DNA from: Leguminivora glycinivorella
Taxonomy: Eukaryota > Arthropoda > Insecta > Lepidoptera > Tortricidae
Length of the DNA: 64,000 bases
Assembly (NCBI RefSeq): GCF_023078275.1
Contig: NC_062996.1
Location: 6,448,001-6,512,000 of the forward strand
Direction: 5' to 3'
Below are positions 47,166 through 55,170 of the stretch, piece by piece. Numbering within the stretch: the stretch's first letter is position 1; each line of letters begins with the position of its first letter. The position numbers were made by a program, and so were the translations under genes. The notes beneath the pieces were generated by a model that searched no databases, was not told where the DNA came from, and saw only the letters and a list, made by a program, of their open reading frames with translations.

Positions 47166-47395
47166 CACATCTCGGACACTGGCGGTCAAATATATGAAAG
47201 AGGCGCGTTCCTAGCACACAGTCTAAGCTCGTGTAGGTGAACGCGTACCATGCTTGTACGAGTGAAATATGACAAGTCGACTGTTCGCGTTTCTGACAGG
47301 CGGTAACTGTGAGGTAACCGAGAGGGGGTGGGCGGCACTTTCAGCGGGGAGCGGGAGTGGCCATACTGTACGATAGTACTCTTTATTATACTGTG
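47166..47395 (+). mobile_element. 230 bp element, copy 2, 7 bp target duplication
   Basis: Same ends as the 44433 copy (here CACATCTCGGACACTG at the left), flanked by TCTATGT at 47159-47165 and 47396-47402. It differs from the other copies by scattered substitutions, for example CGGTCAAAT for CGATCAAAT and GTTTCTGACAGG for ATTTTTGACAGG. Confidence 0.9.
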
Positions 47396-47595
47396 TCTAT
47401 GTCGCGGTCGAGGTTTTTTCAAAATTTTAATTTTGTGGTTGTTATGTTTCAAGTGTTCAACCCACAAATTTGCTACAACTGGCCATGAAACGTGAGCATC
47501 TTCATTGCTATGTCTACCCCTTTTGGGAACACAGAGTGTATCTTTGTATAGGTGAATAAATTAAGAAAGTCACCTGTTGTATGTGTGTTTAATAA

Positions 47596-47913
47596 AAACT
47601 CCAATATTTTAACTTCTGATTAGCAGAAACGTCTGCAATCGATGCCGTTAGGCTTAGAATAAATTTAAAAGTGGAAAATGTCTGCCTTGGGTGAGACTTG
47701 AACTCACGGCCTCTGGATCGATACTCCAGCGCTCTGCCAACTGAGCCACCAAGACTTCAACCAAGCCAGCGAAATTTTCCACTACTAAGGTCAATGGGAC
47801 CCGTAGCGACATCTACCGTAAGAGTGTTAAACTTCTTAAACGGCAACCGGAGTTCCAAGTCATATTGGAAGTTCACCAGTTACGATGCGCTAACCATGCT
47901 AAACTCCAATATT
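47596..47913 (-). mobile_element. tRNA-like-containing insertion with 13 bp direct repeats
   Basis: AAACTCCAATATT occurs at 47596-47608 and 47901-47913, enclosing 292 bp, as expected for a retroposon target duplication. The tRNA-like part (minus strand) lies in the middle, not at the 5' end as in an ordinary SINE. Just outside it, AGTGGAAAAT (47670-47679) and ATTTTCCACT (47774-47783) are exact inverted repeats. The sequence beyond (47557-47590) recurs inverted near 49660-49686, so the target was itself a repeat. Confidence 0.6.
47684..47755 (-). tRNA. tRNA-like sequence, perfect cloverleaf, ATC anticodon (repeat-derived)
   Basis: The 72 nt fold without forcing. A 7 bp acceptor GTCTTGG pairs with CCAAGGC through one T-G wobble. 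The D arm is GCTC-AGTTGGCAGA-GC, the anticodon stem CTGGA/TCCAG, the loop GTATCGA with T33 and anticodon ATC, the variable region 5 nt, and the T stem GTGAG/CTCAC with loop TTCAAGT. A-box-like TGGCTCAGTTGG and B-box-like GAGTTCAAGTC would allow Pol III transcription. ATC is not a normal eukaryotic anticodon, since Asp uses GTC. The repeat context makes a tRNA-derived element more likely than a working tRNA. Confidence 0.55.
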
Positions 47914-48144
47914 CACATTCAATACAGTTTATTACATTACGCTACTATGACTATTAATTTACATTTCAATTACAAATAACAACCTTAATATTATTTTAAT
48001 AAAATGACTATGACATACGGACACCCGTAATCTGTCCGTATGTCTTGTAGTTAACATGTTTACATTAAATATTACTTCTCAAATACAGAAATATCATTCT
48101 ACAATATTGACACTCAATCTAGAACTTGTAACAGAATTTCTAAA
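47914..48144. other. Unassigned sequence with a small hairpin
   Basis: Only a hairpin stands out: GACATACGGAC near 48010 pairs with GTCCGTATGTC near 48040 across an 11 nt loop. No gene. Confidence 0.5.
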
Positions 48145-48151
48145 CTTGAAC

Positions 48152-48381
48152 CACACCTCGGACACTGACGATCAAATATATGAAAGAGGCGCGTTCCTAG
48201 CACACAGTCTAAGCTCGTGTAGGTGAACGCGTGCTATGCTTGTATGAGTGAAATATGACAGGTCGACTGTTCGCATTTTTGACAGGCGGTAACTGTGAGG
48301 TAACCGAGAGGGGGTGGGCGGCACTTTCAGCGGGGAGCGGGAGTGGCCATACTGTACGATAGTACTCTTTATTATACTGTG
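48152..48381 (+). mobile_element. 230 bp element, copy 3, 7 bp target duplication
   Basis: Appears nearly identical to copy 1 by eye, flanked by CTTGAAC at 48145-48151 and 48382-48388. The similarity of copies 1 and 3 implies recent movement. Confidence 0.9.
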
Positions 48382-48484
48382 CTTGAACTGTGGAATTTTA
48401 GTATCTACACTAGCCAGCAGCACTTGCCCTCGACCAATGCCCGATAGCAACTGCTGCTCGTCCATCCCAACAGCTGGTTTTAAC

Positions 48485-49017
48485 CACGGTGTTTTCAGTC
48501 AAAGGAAATAGTAAATCCCATGTACTTTCGATATGTTTAGGGAAATTAACGATAGAGGGCGTGAAAATCAATTATATGCCGTAGTGCAAGTTGTTCGCTA
48601 GATGTCACTGTTACGTCCGCAAACTGGGTAATAACTTGTTTTTGTAAAATGTATAAGGATTTTTTGATGTCCAAAATTTTCGCTAGATGTCGCTGTACCA
48701 CCCGCAAATTAGCGAACGGCATTCTATGACTAATTACATGTATTAAATTGTAAATGTTATTAATGTCCTCTTTTTTTGGCAAAAAGGTTAGCGTTCAAAA
48801 ATCTATTAATGTGACTAATTGATGAATGACTCAATTAGAATTCCCGTCATAAAAATGTGGCGTTCCATGTTTAAAGGGTCCACATGCTTCTTGTTCCAAA
48901 AGTAACCTTTAGGCATGGAAAGTCACATGAAAAGTTGTCGTAACTTATTAATAGATGGCGCTGCATTCGAAAATCTTGACTGATAACTCTATATCATACT
49001 ATTCAATATACTCTATG
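48485..49017 (-). mobile_element. hAT-like non-autonomous element, copy 2, intact
   Basis: A 533 bp inverted relative of the 40881-43062 element without its TA insertion. It is flanked by the exact 8 bp duplication GTTTTAAC at 48477-48484 and 49018-49025. It provides the empty site that defines the nested insertion in copy 1. Contains GCTAGATGTC-type words twice. No ORF with a domain. Confidence 0.88.
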
Positions 49018-49167
49018 GTTTTAACCCCCGTCTTTCCACTACTTCACCAGTGGGAGGCGGGTAGTTATCAAAACAGTGTTATTGTCTTACCGTACAAAAC
49101 AAGTTTAATATAAAATTATTCTAAAACTAACTTTTATTTACTAAAATCATCACATGTGAGTGACGTG

Positions 49168-49313
49168 CAAGCGCGGATCCAGCTTCGTGCCCAGGGGGGG
49201 TCACGTGGTAAAGGCCCAGGCCCCCCGGGGGGGTCACGTGGTCTATTTGTATGGCCAGCCTAGGCTCCAGGGGGGGTCATGACCCCCATGACCCCCCCCT
49301 GGATCCGCGCATG
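49168..49313. mobile_element. hAT MITE, 146 bp
   Basis: Ends CAAGCGCGGATCCAG and CTGGATCCGCGCATG are inverted with one mismatch, flanked by the 8 bp duplication GTGACGTG (49160-49167, 49314-49321). TGGCGGATCCAG-like ends are common in animal hAT elements. The interior is C/G-homopolymer rich, with GGGGGGGTCACGTGG and its inverse. Confidence 0.85.
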
Positions 49314-49373
49314 GTGACGTGTTCGAATAGGCGAGGCGTTTGTTTTGTTTGTGTAAGTAATTTTAAATATGAC

Positions 49374-49637
49374 GACCGGTCTGGCGCAGTCTGTAGTGAC
49401 CCTGCCTGCTAAGCCGCGGTCCTGGGTTCGAATCCCGGTAAGGGCATTTATTTGTGTGATGAGCACAGATATTTGTTCCTGAGTCATGGATATTTTCTAT
49501 GTATATAAGTATGTATTTATCTATTTATGTATGTATATCGTCGCTTAGCACCCATAGTACAAGCTTTGCTTAGTTTGGGGCTAAGTTGATCTGTGTAAGG
49601 TGTCCCCAATATTTATTTATTTTATTTATTTTTGTGT
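49374..49637 (+). mobile_element. tRNA-derived SINE
   Basis: The head GGTCTGGCGCAGTCTGTAG (A box) and GGGTTCGAATCCCGGTA (B box) form a tRNA-related Pol III promoter. The body has TGTGTGATGAGCACAGAT, TCGTCGCTTAGCACCC and GATCTGTGTAAGGTGTCC, with an ATTTATTT tail. The body recurs at 54553-54765. It is a widespread lepidopteran SINE type that moves with LINE machinery. No clean target duplication was seen. Confidence 0.88.
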
Positions 49638-49689
49638 CTCTATTCTAACACGTCACTCACACATACAACAGGTGACTTTCTTAAGTATT

Positions 49690-50215
49690 TTACCTATATG
49701 TCTGTATGTTTCAGCATAGAAAAATTAGACTACAAAGAATGGGAACTCCGTAGTCCAATTTATATGTTTGACTCGTAAAACAATAGATGGCATTACTATA
49801 CTCTCGCGACAAATGGTATTGTTCAATTCACGAAATAATTTCATTTAAATGACCCAAGTCGTAATATTTAAAAATTTGGAACTTGATCATACAACATTAT
49901 CATTATATAACACCGAAATTTACAAAAACAATTAATTATTTTTTTACCAATCGGGTACTTGAATCAGGTTCAATTCATGGTAAGTGTTTTGTACGTTTGA
50001 TGACTAATAGCAAACATTATAATCCGGTAGATGGCGCGTATGCAAGATGCACAAAACTGCATGCGCTGCATGCTAAACAAAATTGCCATATTGAAGATAA
50101 CAGTTTTAGTATTTGTTTTGAGTTTTTAATAATATTTTATTCCAAGATAGTTCTAAATTACCTTGGACGTACATTCCAGAATAGGCAAAATATGCTACGT
50201 AAAATATTACAACAC
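49690..50215. other. Unassigned sequence, no supported gene
   Basis: A 111-codon ORF (49883-50218) has no recognisable domain, composition typical of AT-rich intergenic DNA, and ends at the Harbinger-like MITE. GTAGATGGCGCGTATGCAAG near 50026 is the only repeat-like word. Confidence 0.4.
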
Positions 50216-50218
50216 TAA

Positions 50219-50352
50219 GTGCGTTTTCACATTATCCGATCAGATATCGGATGTAGGAAGGATTTCAAAGGCGAAAATCGAAAAAAGGCGGCTTAAATAT
50301 ATGGGATATCGGTCCTACATCTGATATCGGATCGGATAATGTGAAAACGCAC
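50219..50352. mobile_element. PIF/Harbinger-like MITE, 134 bp
   Basis: GTGCGTTTTCACATTATCCG and its inverse CGGATAATGTGAAAACGCAC form near-perfect TIRs of over 30 bp, continuing into GATATCGGATGTAGGA. The flanking trinucleotide TAA is duplicated (50216-50218, 50353-50355), as in PIF/Harbinger. Confidence 0.85.
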
Positions 50353-50499
50353 TAAGACGGAAGTATTACTTTCTGATTATTTTATTTTTATTAGTATAAA
50401 AATGTTTTACCACAAACAGCATATATGTATATCAGCACGACAGAATCAGGTGGCACTATAATCAAAATGAGACAAAAGTTGTCAAATGATTTACGGATT

Positions 50500-50790
50500 T
50501 TTTTTATACTACGTCGGTGGCAAACAAGCATACGGCCCGCCTGATGTAAAGCGGTCACCGTAACCTATGGACGCCTGCAACTCAAACAGTGTCAAAAGCG
50601 CGTTGCCACCCTATTAGAAACATGTACACTCCCTTTTGCTGTGTTAAGTACACAGCAAAAAGGAATGTACAAGTTCTAAGGAGGGTTCGGGTAGCCGACG
50701 ACTCAAAGGACAATAGACGGAACAAGTTAGTTCCGTAAGTGCTCCCGTCATCAACACACCGCACCCTCGTTGAGCTCTGGCACCCTTACT
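50500..50790 (-). repeat. Lepidopteran interspersed repeat, copy 1
   Basis: Contains GGTGGCAAACAAGCATACGG, GCGGTCACCGTAACC and GACAATAGACGGAACAAG. The reverse complement of parts recurs at 55040-55170. I know this as a widespread non-coding repeat of moths; I cannot assign its class. It includes a strong hairpin, annotated separately. Confidence 0.6.
50623..50671. repeat. Hairpin with 22 nt arms
   Basis: TGTACACTCCCTTTTGCTGTGT (50623-50644) pairs with 50650-50671 with two mismatches, loop TAAGT. It could form a short RNA stem if transcribed. Confidence 0.75.
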
Positions 50791-51136
50791 CACCGGCAGG
50801 AACACAACACTATGTCTAGTGCTATTATTTATTTGGGGTATTTTTTACATATCGAATATTAATGGGGAATAAAACAATATATTTGTGGGATATTGTTATG
50901 CCTCGAATGAAAACCCAGCAATAAACAACGAATAACTTTTAATTAAGCAGCAAATAAGAAATTAACAGATTTTACTAAATTCTTTCACGTTCGATCGCTC
51001 ATCGTTCAAAACTGTTCTCCCATCGCCTTTCACACCTACTGTCATTCTACTATCATACAACGTTCTGTTTCACGCCATCACCTTACGTTCCGATCCCACA
51101 TTCTCGGCTGTCCTGCTCTCATATCTGCCTTCAGAT
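50791..51136. other. Unassigned sequence, no gene seen
   Basis: AT-rich, with a run of CGTTC/ATCGTTC-like words between 50985 and 51120. Nothing coding or structured. Confidence 0.4.
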
Positions 51137-51311
51137 GGGCATTTCTCAGTGTTTAAATTTTTTTGTTTTCGGTGGCAACAGTTTTTCTGTCAATTTAAAT
51201 AGAAGTCGCGGATTTCTACCAGAAACAAAGAAAACTCATGCTACGCTTACGGGGTTCGGGTACTAATGCTGCCACCGAAATCAAAAAGTTGAAACACTCT
51301 GAGAAATGCCC
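51137..51311. mobile_element. TIR MITE, 175 bp
   Basis: GGGCATTTCTCAGTGTTT at the left pairs with AAACACTCTGAGAAATGCCC at the right. Pairing continues through TTTTCGGTGGCAACA against TGCTGCCACCGAAAT, about 45 bp in all. AGAT flanks both sides as a possible 4 bp duplication. No ORF. Confidence 0.75.
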
Positions 51312-51541
51312 AGATATACTTCAACGTTCATTCATCTAACTACATCTCATTCATTCAACATTACATTTCAACATAAATTGAAAAACATCCGACAATATAA
51401 GCATTAGATATAAAAACAATGACTGTAACAACTTTTAGCATTTTACAACACAACAACATTTTAAATATTCACCAAACTTACTAAACTTAATAAAGTAACA
51501 AATCAAGTTAACTTTTAGGCACCAAGAATTTCTTACACAAG

Positions 51542-51922
51542 TTAAAGTTTCATCTTCACAGTACTTCTGAAAGCTCTTTTCTTTAATGCTTTACCTCGGG
51601 CAAAGGTAATATGTATAATAGGGTTACCAAACGTCTGTCGCTGCAACTGCCACTTGCTAATCACCTCTGCTCTAGATGTCGACTTCATCGGGTAGGGCCA
51701 CACACACTTGGTGAACGCATCAACAACTGTAATTGTGTGATCGTAGGGCTTCTTCGTCTCAGTGAATGCCCTTTTCCTCGTTCTCATAGCAAAATGACCA
51801 TTACTATGCACCTTATATGCAACTTCCTTCCCCATTACCTTAGGCACCACCGTTTGCTGTTGGTCTCCTTTGTTTGGCATGCCATTTTCCAAACACAAGT
51901 CATTATAGTCACCATCTTTCAA
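51542..51922 (-). pseudogene. Gypsy-type integrase fragment
   Basis: The 126-codon frame contains VVPKVMGKEVAYKVHSNGHF, resembling the region leading into the zinc-binding H-H motif, and then, after an apparent deletion, YDHTITVVDAFTKCVWPYP with KSTSRAEVI and FGNP. These are the first catalytic-core strands of Ty3/Gypsy integrases (D in VVDAFTK). The second D and the E are lost. Protease pieces of the same orientation lie at 52225-52470, so this is the 3' part of one collapsed element. 51312-51541 holds nothing recognised. Confidence 0.7.
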
Positions 51923-52224
51923 AACTTAATTATTAATTAAGTAATTTATCTATGCCTATATTTGACATCTTAGCTGTGTAATTTATAAAATGTAATAAAT
52001 TGACTCAATCCTTGTGTATATTTGTAATGAATTATTGTGTAACAAATTATATTGACATTATATTGTACATACTTTAAATAATTGTTAAATATTGCATGCC
52101 TTGCTTGGTAGAACATAAGAACTGCTTTTCAATGTTATCATCTTATGTAATCTCACTATGTTCTTGCAATAAACGATTGACTATTGGCTATAAAATCAGC
52201 TGTTTAGTCGCATTGAGCTCTTCA

Positions 52225-52470
52225 TTTCGCCACAGGGATATCATCTTTCAGAGTGATCTTGAGCTCGATCGGCGCTTCCTTAGTCTCCACCGGTTCATAC
52301 TCGACAACCAAATGCTCGACGTTTTCCTAACAGTACCATCGCGATCAGAAACAGTGAAGTCCTCACTCACGCAATCCACTTTAAATTCGTCGAAAGAGTC
52401 TTTGTTGATTAGGTTATATCCACTGCCAGAGTCTATTAACGCCTGCGTTTCTACGTCACATAAACTTTAA
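52225..52470 (-). pseudogene. Gypsy protease and pre-RT fragment
   Basis: Read on the minus strand, CDVETQALIDSGSGYNLI is a retropepsin active-site region with the DSG motif. After one frameshift near 52325 the sequence continues as VEYEPVETKEAPIELKITLK and DDIPVA, the segment that precedes RT in Ty3/Gypsy pol. It then stops. The plus-strand ORF over the same bases (52096-52470) is a shadow. RT and RNase H are missing between here and the integrase fragment. The gap at 51923-52224 is AT-rich and unassigned. Confidence 0.72.
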
Positions 52471-52539
52471 AGGTTTTTTTTTAGTAGTTTTCGTCTTCAT
52501 ATCATCTACATTATCGTATTAAGTATTTTGTTGCAATGT

Positions 52540-52863
52540 TTACATCGTGCCGACAACTGTTTCCGCCATGTTGACAGCTGTCTCGTCATTGGCCAATATT
52601 CCAAATATGACCGCTTGTCGACGAATATCTGTCGCCGCGGACTGCTTTACCGATGGAGCCGCTTGCTGATGATTCGCCTTTTCTCCCGAGCCATAGGTGC
52701 AACACTGCTTTACCGACGGATCTGCGCAACCAGCATGGTCGCGCGATAGACGATAAAATATCAGGCCGTCCCTATCGCACTTACAAATAGTGCGATTGGG
52801 ACGGCCTGCTATTTTATCACTTATCGAGCGACCATAATTGCTTGCCAGGTCTTCGAAGGACAC
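52540..52863 (-). pseudogene. Possible gag C-terminal remnant with inserted MITE
   Basis: Upstream of the protease on the same strand. CCTYGSGEKANHQQAAP resembles a decayed zinc knuckle, and the following SVKQSAATDI fits a gag-protease spacer. The 107-codon frame is inflated by the MITE at 52737-52833. The assignment rests on position and weak resemblance. Confidence 0.4.
52737..52833. mobile_element. Palindromic MITE, 97 bp
   Basis: The arms GGTCGCGCGATAGACGATAA and TTATCACTTATCGAGCGACC pair along about 44 bp, through GGCCGTCCCTATCGCAC and its inverse, leaving a 9 nt loop (TTACAAATA). Confidence 0.75.
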
Positions 52864-53440
52864 TCGCTGAGTCGCTGCTTATATGGTCATAAGTCATAAT
52901 AGACGGAGAGCTGGCAGCTCCTTTTGCTGTGGGCCACCGTTTACGAGGTATTGACGAAAAACGGAGCATGTAATCGATTAAAAAAAACTTTCTTACTAAA
53001 TTATCCATTTATATATTGATCCTATCGAAAAAACGTACATAACCTTTCTTGTAGGAAATTAAAATATGACGTCCACGTAGATATTTTCTGTTTGGGCCCC
53101 AAAAAATTAAATCTTTAAAAATTCATAGCTCGATAAAGCCCCGCCCCTTTAGCTGCCAGACTTGCAGACCTGATGTTGGTCATGATTAGAGAAGCATCTG
53201 AGCACCTTTCCAGGTTGCCTCAAGGACCTACTCCAAAATCCTGCCAGCTCTTGGACCATAATCATTGCAAAAAAACACTTCAATCCTTTAGTACATGATC
53301 CTCTTGACACGGCGGCAAGTGATTGGAGAGTCGAGTAGGTAGATAGGTACTTCCCTATGGGCCTATCGGTTTTATAAACACACATACAACAAGTAGGCGC
53401 GAACAATTTATACTTACTTTTCTATGATTCAACTTCACGT
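52864..53440. other. Mostly unassigned; one protein-like stretch
   Basis: At about 53153-53299 on the plus strand a 48-codon open stretch reads AARLADLMLVMIREASEHL followed by SRLPQGP. It is helix-like and unlike the surrounding AT-rich DNA. It could be an exon or transposon fragment, but there is no splice evidence and no family. The rest shows nothing. Confidence 0.3.
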
Positions 53441-53605
53441 CATATTTTATTTTTCTAATATTCAATTATATATAAAAAAAGTAAAAAACAACAATATAAC
53501 TGTTTTTCAAACATATTAAAAAAATCCGGACCTGGGTCTCGAACTCGGGATCATAGACGTGCAAGTCAAATACACTAACCCCTAAGCCAAAAAACAAGGA
53601 GCCGC
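53440..53605 (-). mobile_element. tRNA-derived SINE-like element, minus strand
   Basis: On the minus strand, TTGGCTTAGGGGTTAGTG (A-box-like) and GAGTTCGAGACCCAGG (B box) are spaced as in a tRNA, preceded by GAGCCGGGCGGCTCC. An AT-rich body with T and A runs follows. A different tRNA ancestor from the SINE at 49374. Confidence 0.6.
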
Positions 53606-53817
53606 CCGGCTCAAAATATTGAATCATATTCATATATGGTTACTCGGCAATGTAATTAATTATTATCTCACTAGACGACACTTTTAAACATTGAAAATAG
53701 CGCCATCTGTAAATAACTCGAAAACTAAGAGGTACCAGCGACGATAACTCGCGTTAAGTAGGCCGTGTAGCGATGTACTGAGTTACCAATCTTTCTTGAT
53801 TTATCTATGGTTTCAGT
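53606..53817. other. Unassigned sequence
   Basis: Contains AAAATAGCGCCATCTG near 53694, a word common in insect repeats. No gene or structure. Confidence 0.4.
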
Positions 53818-54249
53818 AAGAACAGCATGCACTTACGTCCAGAACAGCGACATTTGAAGCAGTGGAAGTGCTGATGATGGTCAGAACCGAACTCCTCAAA
53901 TCTGAACGGCACGTTTATAGTGACTTTGGTATTTTTATAAGAACAGCATGCACTTACGTCCAGAACAGTGACATTTGGTGCAGTGGAACTCCTGATGATG
54001 GTCAGAACGGAACTCCTCAAATCTGAACGGCACGCTTATAGTGACTTTGGTATTTTTATAAGAACAGCATGCACTTACGTCCAGAACAGCGACTTTTGGT
54101 GCAGTGGAAGTGCTGATGATGGTCAGAACCGAACTCCTCAAATCTGAACGGCACGTTTATAGTGACTTTGGTATTTTTATAAGAACAGCATGCACTTACG
54201 TCCAGAATAGTGACATTTGGTGCAGTGGAACTGTTGGTGATGGTCAGAA
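53818..54249. repeat. 121 bp tandem repeat, about 3.6 copies
   Basis: AAGAACAGCATGCACTTACG starts at 53818, 53939, 54060 and 54181, exactly 121 bp apart. Units differ by a few bases. On the minus strand each unit contains CGTAAGTGC (donor-like GTAAGT) and, about 65 bp upstream of it, GTTCAG (acceptor-like). The three minus-strand ORFs of 65-71 codons reflect repeat phase, since 121 is not a multiple of 3. Confidence 0.95.
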
Positions 54250-54336
54250 CCAAAATACGTAATCCAACATTCGCAAGTAGCTCTCACCAGAACCCCAAAG
54301 GCGGCGGTTTTTTTTTCTTAAAAATTATTTTCCTAG

Positions 54337-54530
54337 GGCCTCAAAATGCGTGCTACCCGACTACCCCGAGCACGGCACATACACGGTCGCAGAGCGCGCG
54401 GCGCGCCCCGGCCTAGTGTTCGACACCGTCACTCTCAGCGTGTCTTGCTCTCCGCCCTACCGCCCGGACGGCCCGGCGCAGCCCCACTGCGCCAACGGCG
54501 AGTGGTACGTCCCTGTGCCCGAGTGCAAAC
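54337..54530 (+). CDS. Internal exon encoding one Sushi/CCP domain
   Basis: A pyrimidine-rich tract ending TTTTCCTAG precedes 54337, and GTGAGT follows 54530, so both splice sites are present. The 194 bp exon reads in one frame without stops (phase 2 in, phase 1 out). It encodes a complete CCP module: Cys1 in SKCVLPDYPEHG, Cys2 in LSVSCSPPY, Cys3 in PHCANGEWY with the conserved Gly-x-Trp, and Cys4 in VPECKR. CCP domains bind proteins or glycans and occur extracellularly, for example in adhesion proteins, synaptic matrix proteins and modular hemolymph proteases. YPEHGTYTV and the FDTVTL spacing remind me of modular serine proteases of the immune cascade, but one domain cannot decide. The exon is GC-rich, unlike its surroundings. 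No neighbouring exons were found. Confidence 0.82.
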
Positions 54531-54552
54531 GTGAGTAAATATAATAATATCC

Positions 54553-54765
54553 CGCGGTTCCGCGTTCAAATTCCGGTAAGGGTATTTATTTGTGTGATGA
54601 GCACAGATATTTGTTCCCGATTCATGGATGCTTTCTATGTATATATTTAGGTATTTATATGTGTCGTTGTCTGAATACCCACAACACAAGCCTTCTTGAG
54701 CTTACGGGACTCGGACAATCTGTGTAAGAATGTCCTATAATATTTATTTATTTATATTATTGTGT
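54553..54765 (+). mobile_element. tRNA-SINE, 5' truncated copy
   Basis: Starts at CCGCGGTTCCGCGTTCAAAT, keeping only the B-box half of the head. It continues with TGTGTGATGAGCACAGATAT and ends in an ATTTATTTATAT tail. Same family as 49374-49637 and older, with more substitutions. Lies just downstream of the CCP exon donor, presumably in the intron. Confidence 0.82.
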
Positions 54766-54807
54766 ACTCTAAGTGTTGTGTTCCTGCCGGTGAGGAAAGG
54801 CTGCCAG

Positions 54808-54960
54808 GCACCGTAGCCGAATGGCATTTCTGCGACGCGAAACGCCGCAGAAATGTAGTCTGGCTCTGTCGCGCTCTCGGCGGAAATATAGATAGAGTAT
54901 TAGAGATAGCCACGAAAGAGATAGGTAATTATTATCCTGAGCGTTTCGTGAGCGTTTGTG
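54808..54960. mobile_element. GTAGCCGAATGGCA-family MITE, partial
   Basis: CACCGTAGCCGAATGGCATT, CGACGCGAAACGCCGCAGAA and GAGCGTTTCGTGAGCGTTTG match the 43366 cluster. The right end runs directly into the 15 bp minisatellite. Confidence 0.65.
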
Positions 54961-55030
54961 CACACATAGGCTATGCACACATAGGCTATGCACACATAGG
55001 CTATGCACACATAGGCTATGCACACATAGG
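54961..55030. repeat. 15 bp minisatellite
   Basis: CACACATAGGCTATG repeated four times exactly plus a 10 bp partial. It abuts the MITE end, whose usual terminus GTGCNNATTCGGCTACGC is similar, so it probably grew from that terminus. Long ORFs on both strands are artefacts of the repeat. Confidence 0.92.
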
Positions 55031-55039
55031 CACACAAGG

Positions 55040-55170
55040 ATGGTGCAGTGTGCTGACGATGGAAGGACCTACAGAACTAATTTGTTCCGTCTATTGTCCT
55101 TTGAGTCCTCGGCGACGACGACACCCCTTGAGTTACAGCCGTCCATAGGTTACGGTGACCGCTGTAAAAG
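55040..55170 (+). repeat. Lepidopteran interspersed repeat, copy 2
   Basis: TTCCGTCTATTGTCCTTTGA and TCCATAGGTTACGGTGACCG match the reverse complement of 50540-50765, with the middle deleted. Confidence 0.65.

Noticed and set aside
47684..47755. Functional nuclear tRNA-Asp gene
   Set aside because: The fold is perfect, but the ATC anticodon and repeat setting with direct repeats favour a tRNA-derived element. Kept as tRNA-like only.
49883..50218. 111-codon ORF as a gene
   Set aside because: Stops at the MITE boundary, composition as in surrounding AT-rich DNA, no recognisable motif.
52096..52470. 124-codon plus-strand ORF
   Set aside because: Antisense shadow of the protease and pre-RT remnant, which has clear motifs on the minus strand.
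53153..53299. Helix-like 48-codon stretch as an exon
   Set aside because: Suggestive composition only; no splice sites, start or family, so not called as a gene.
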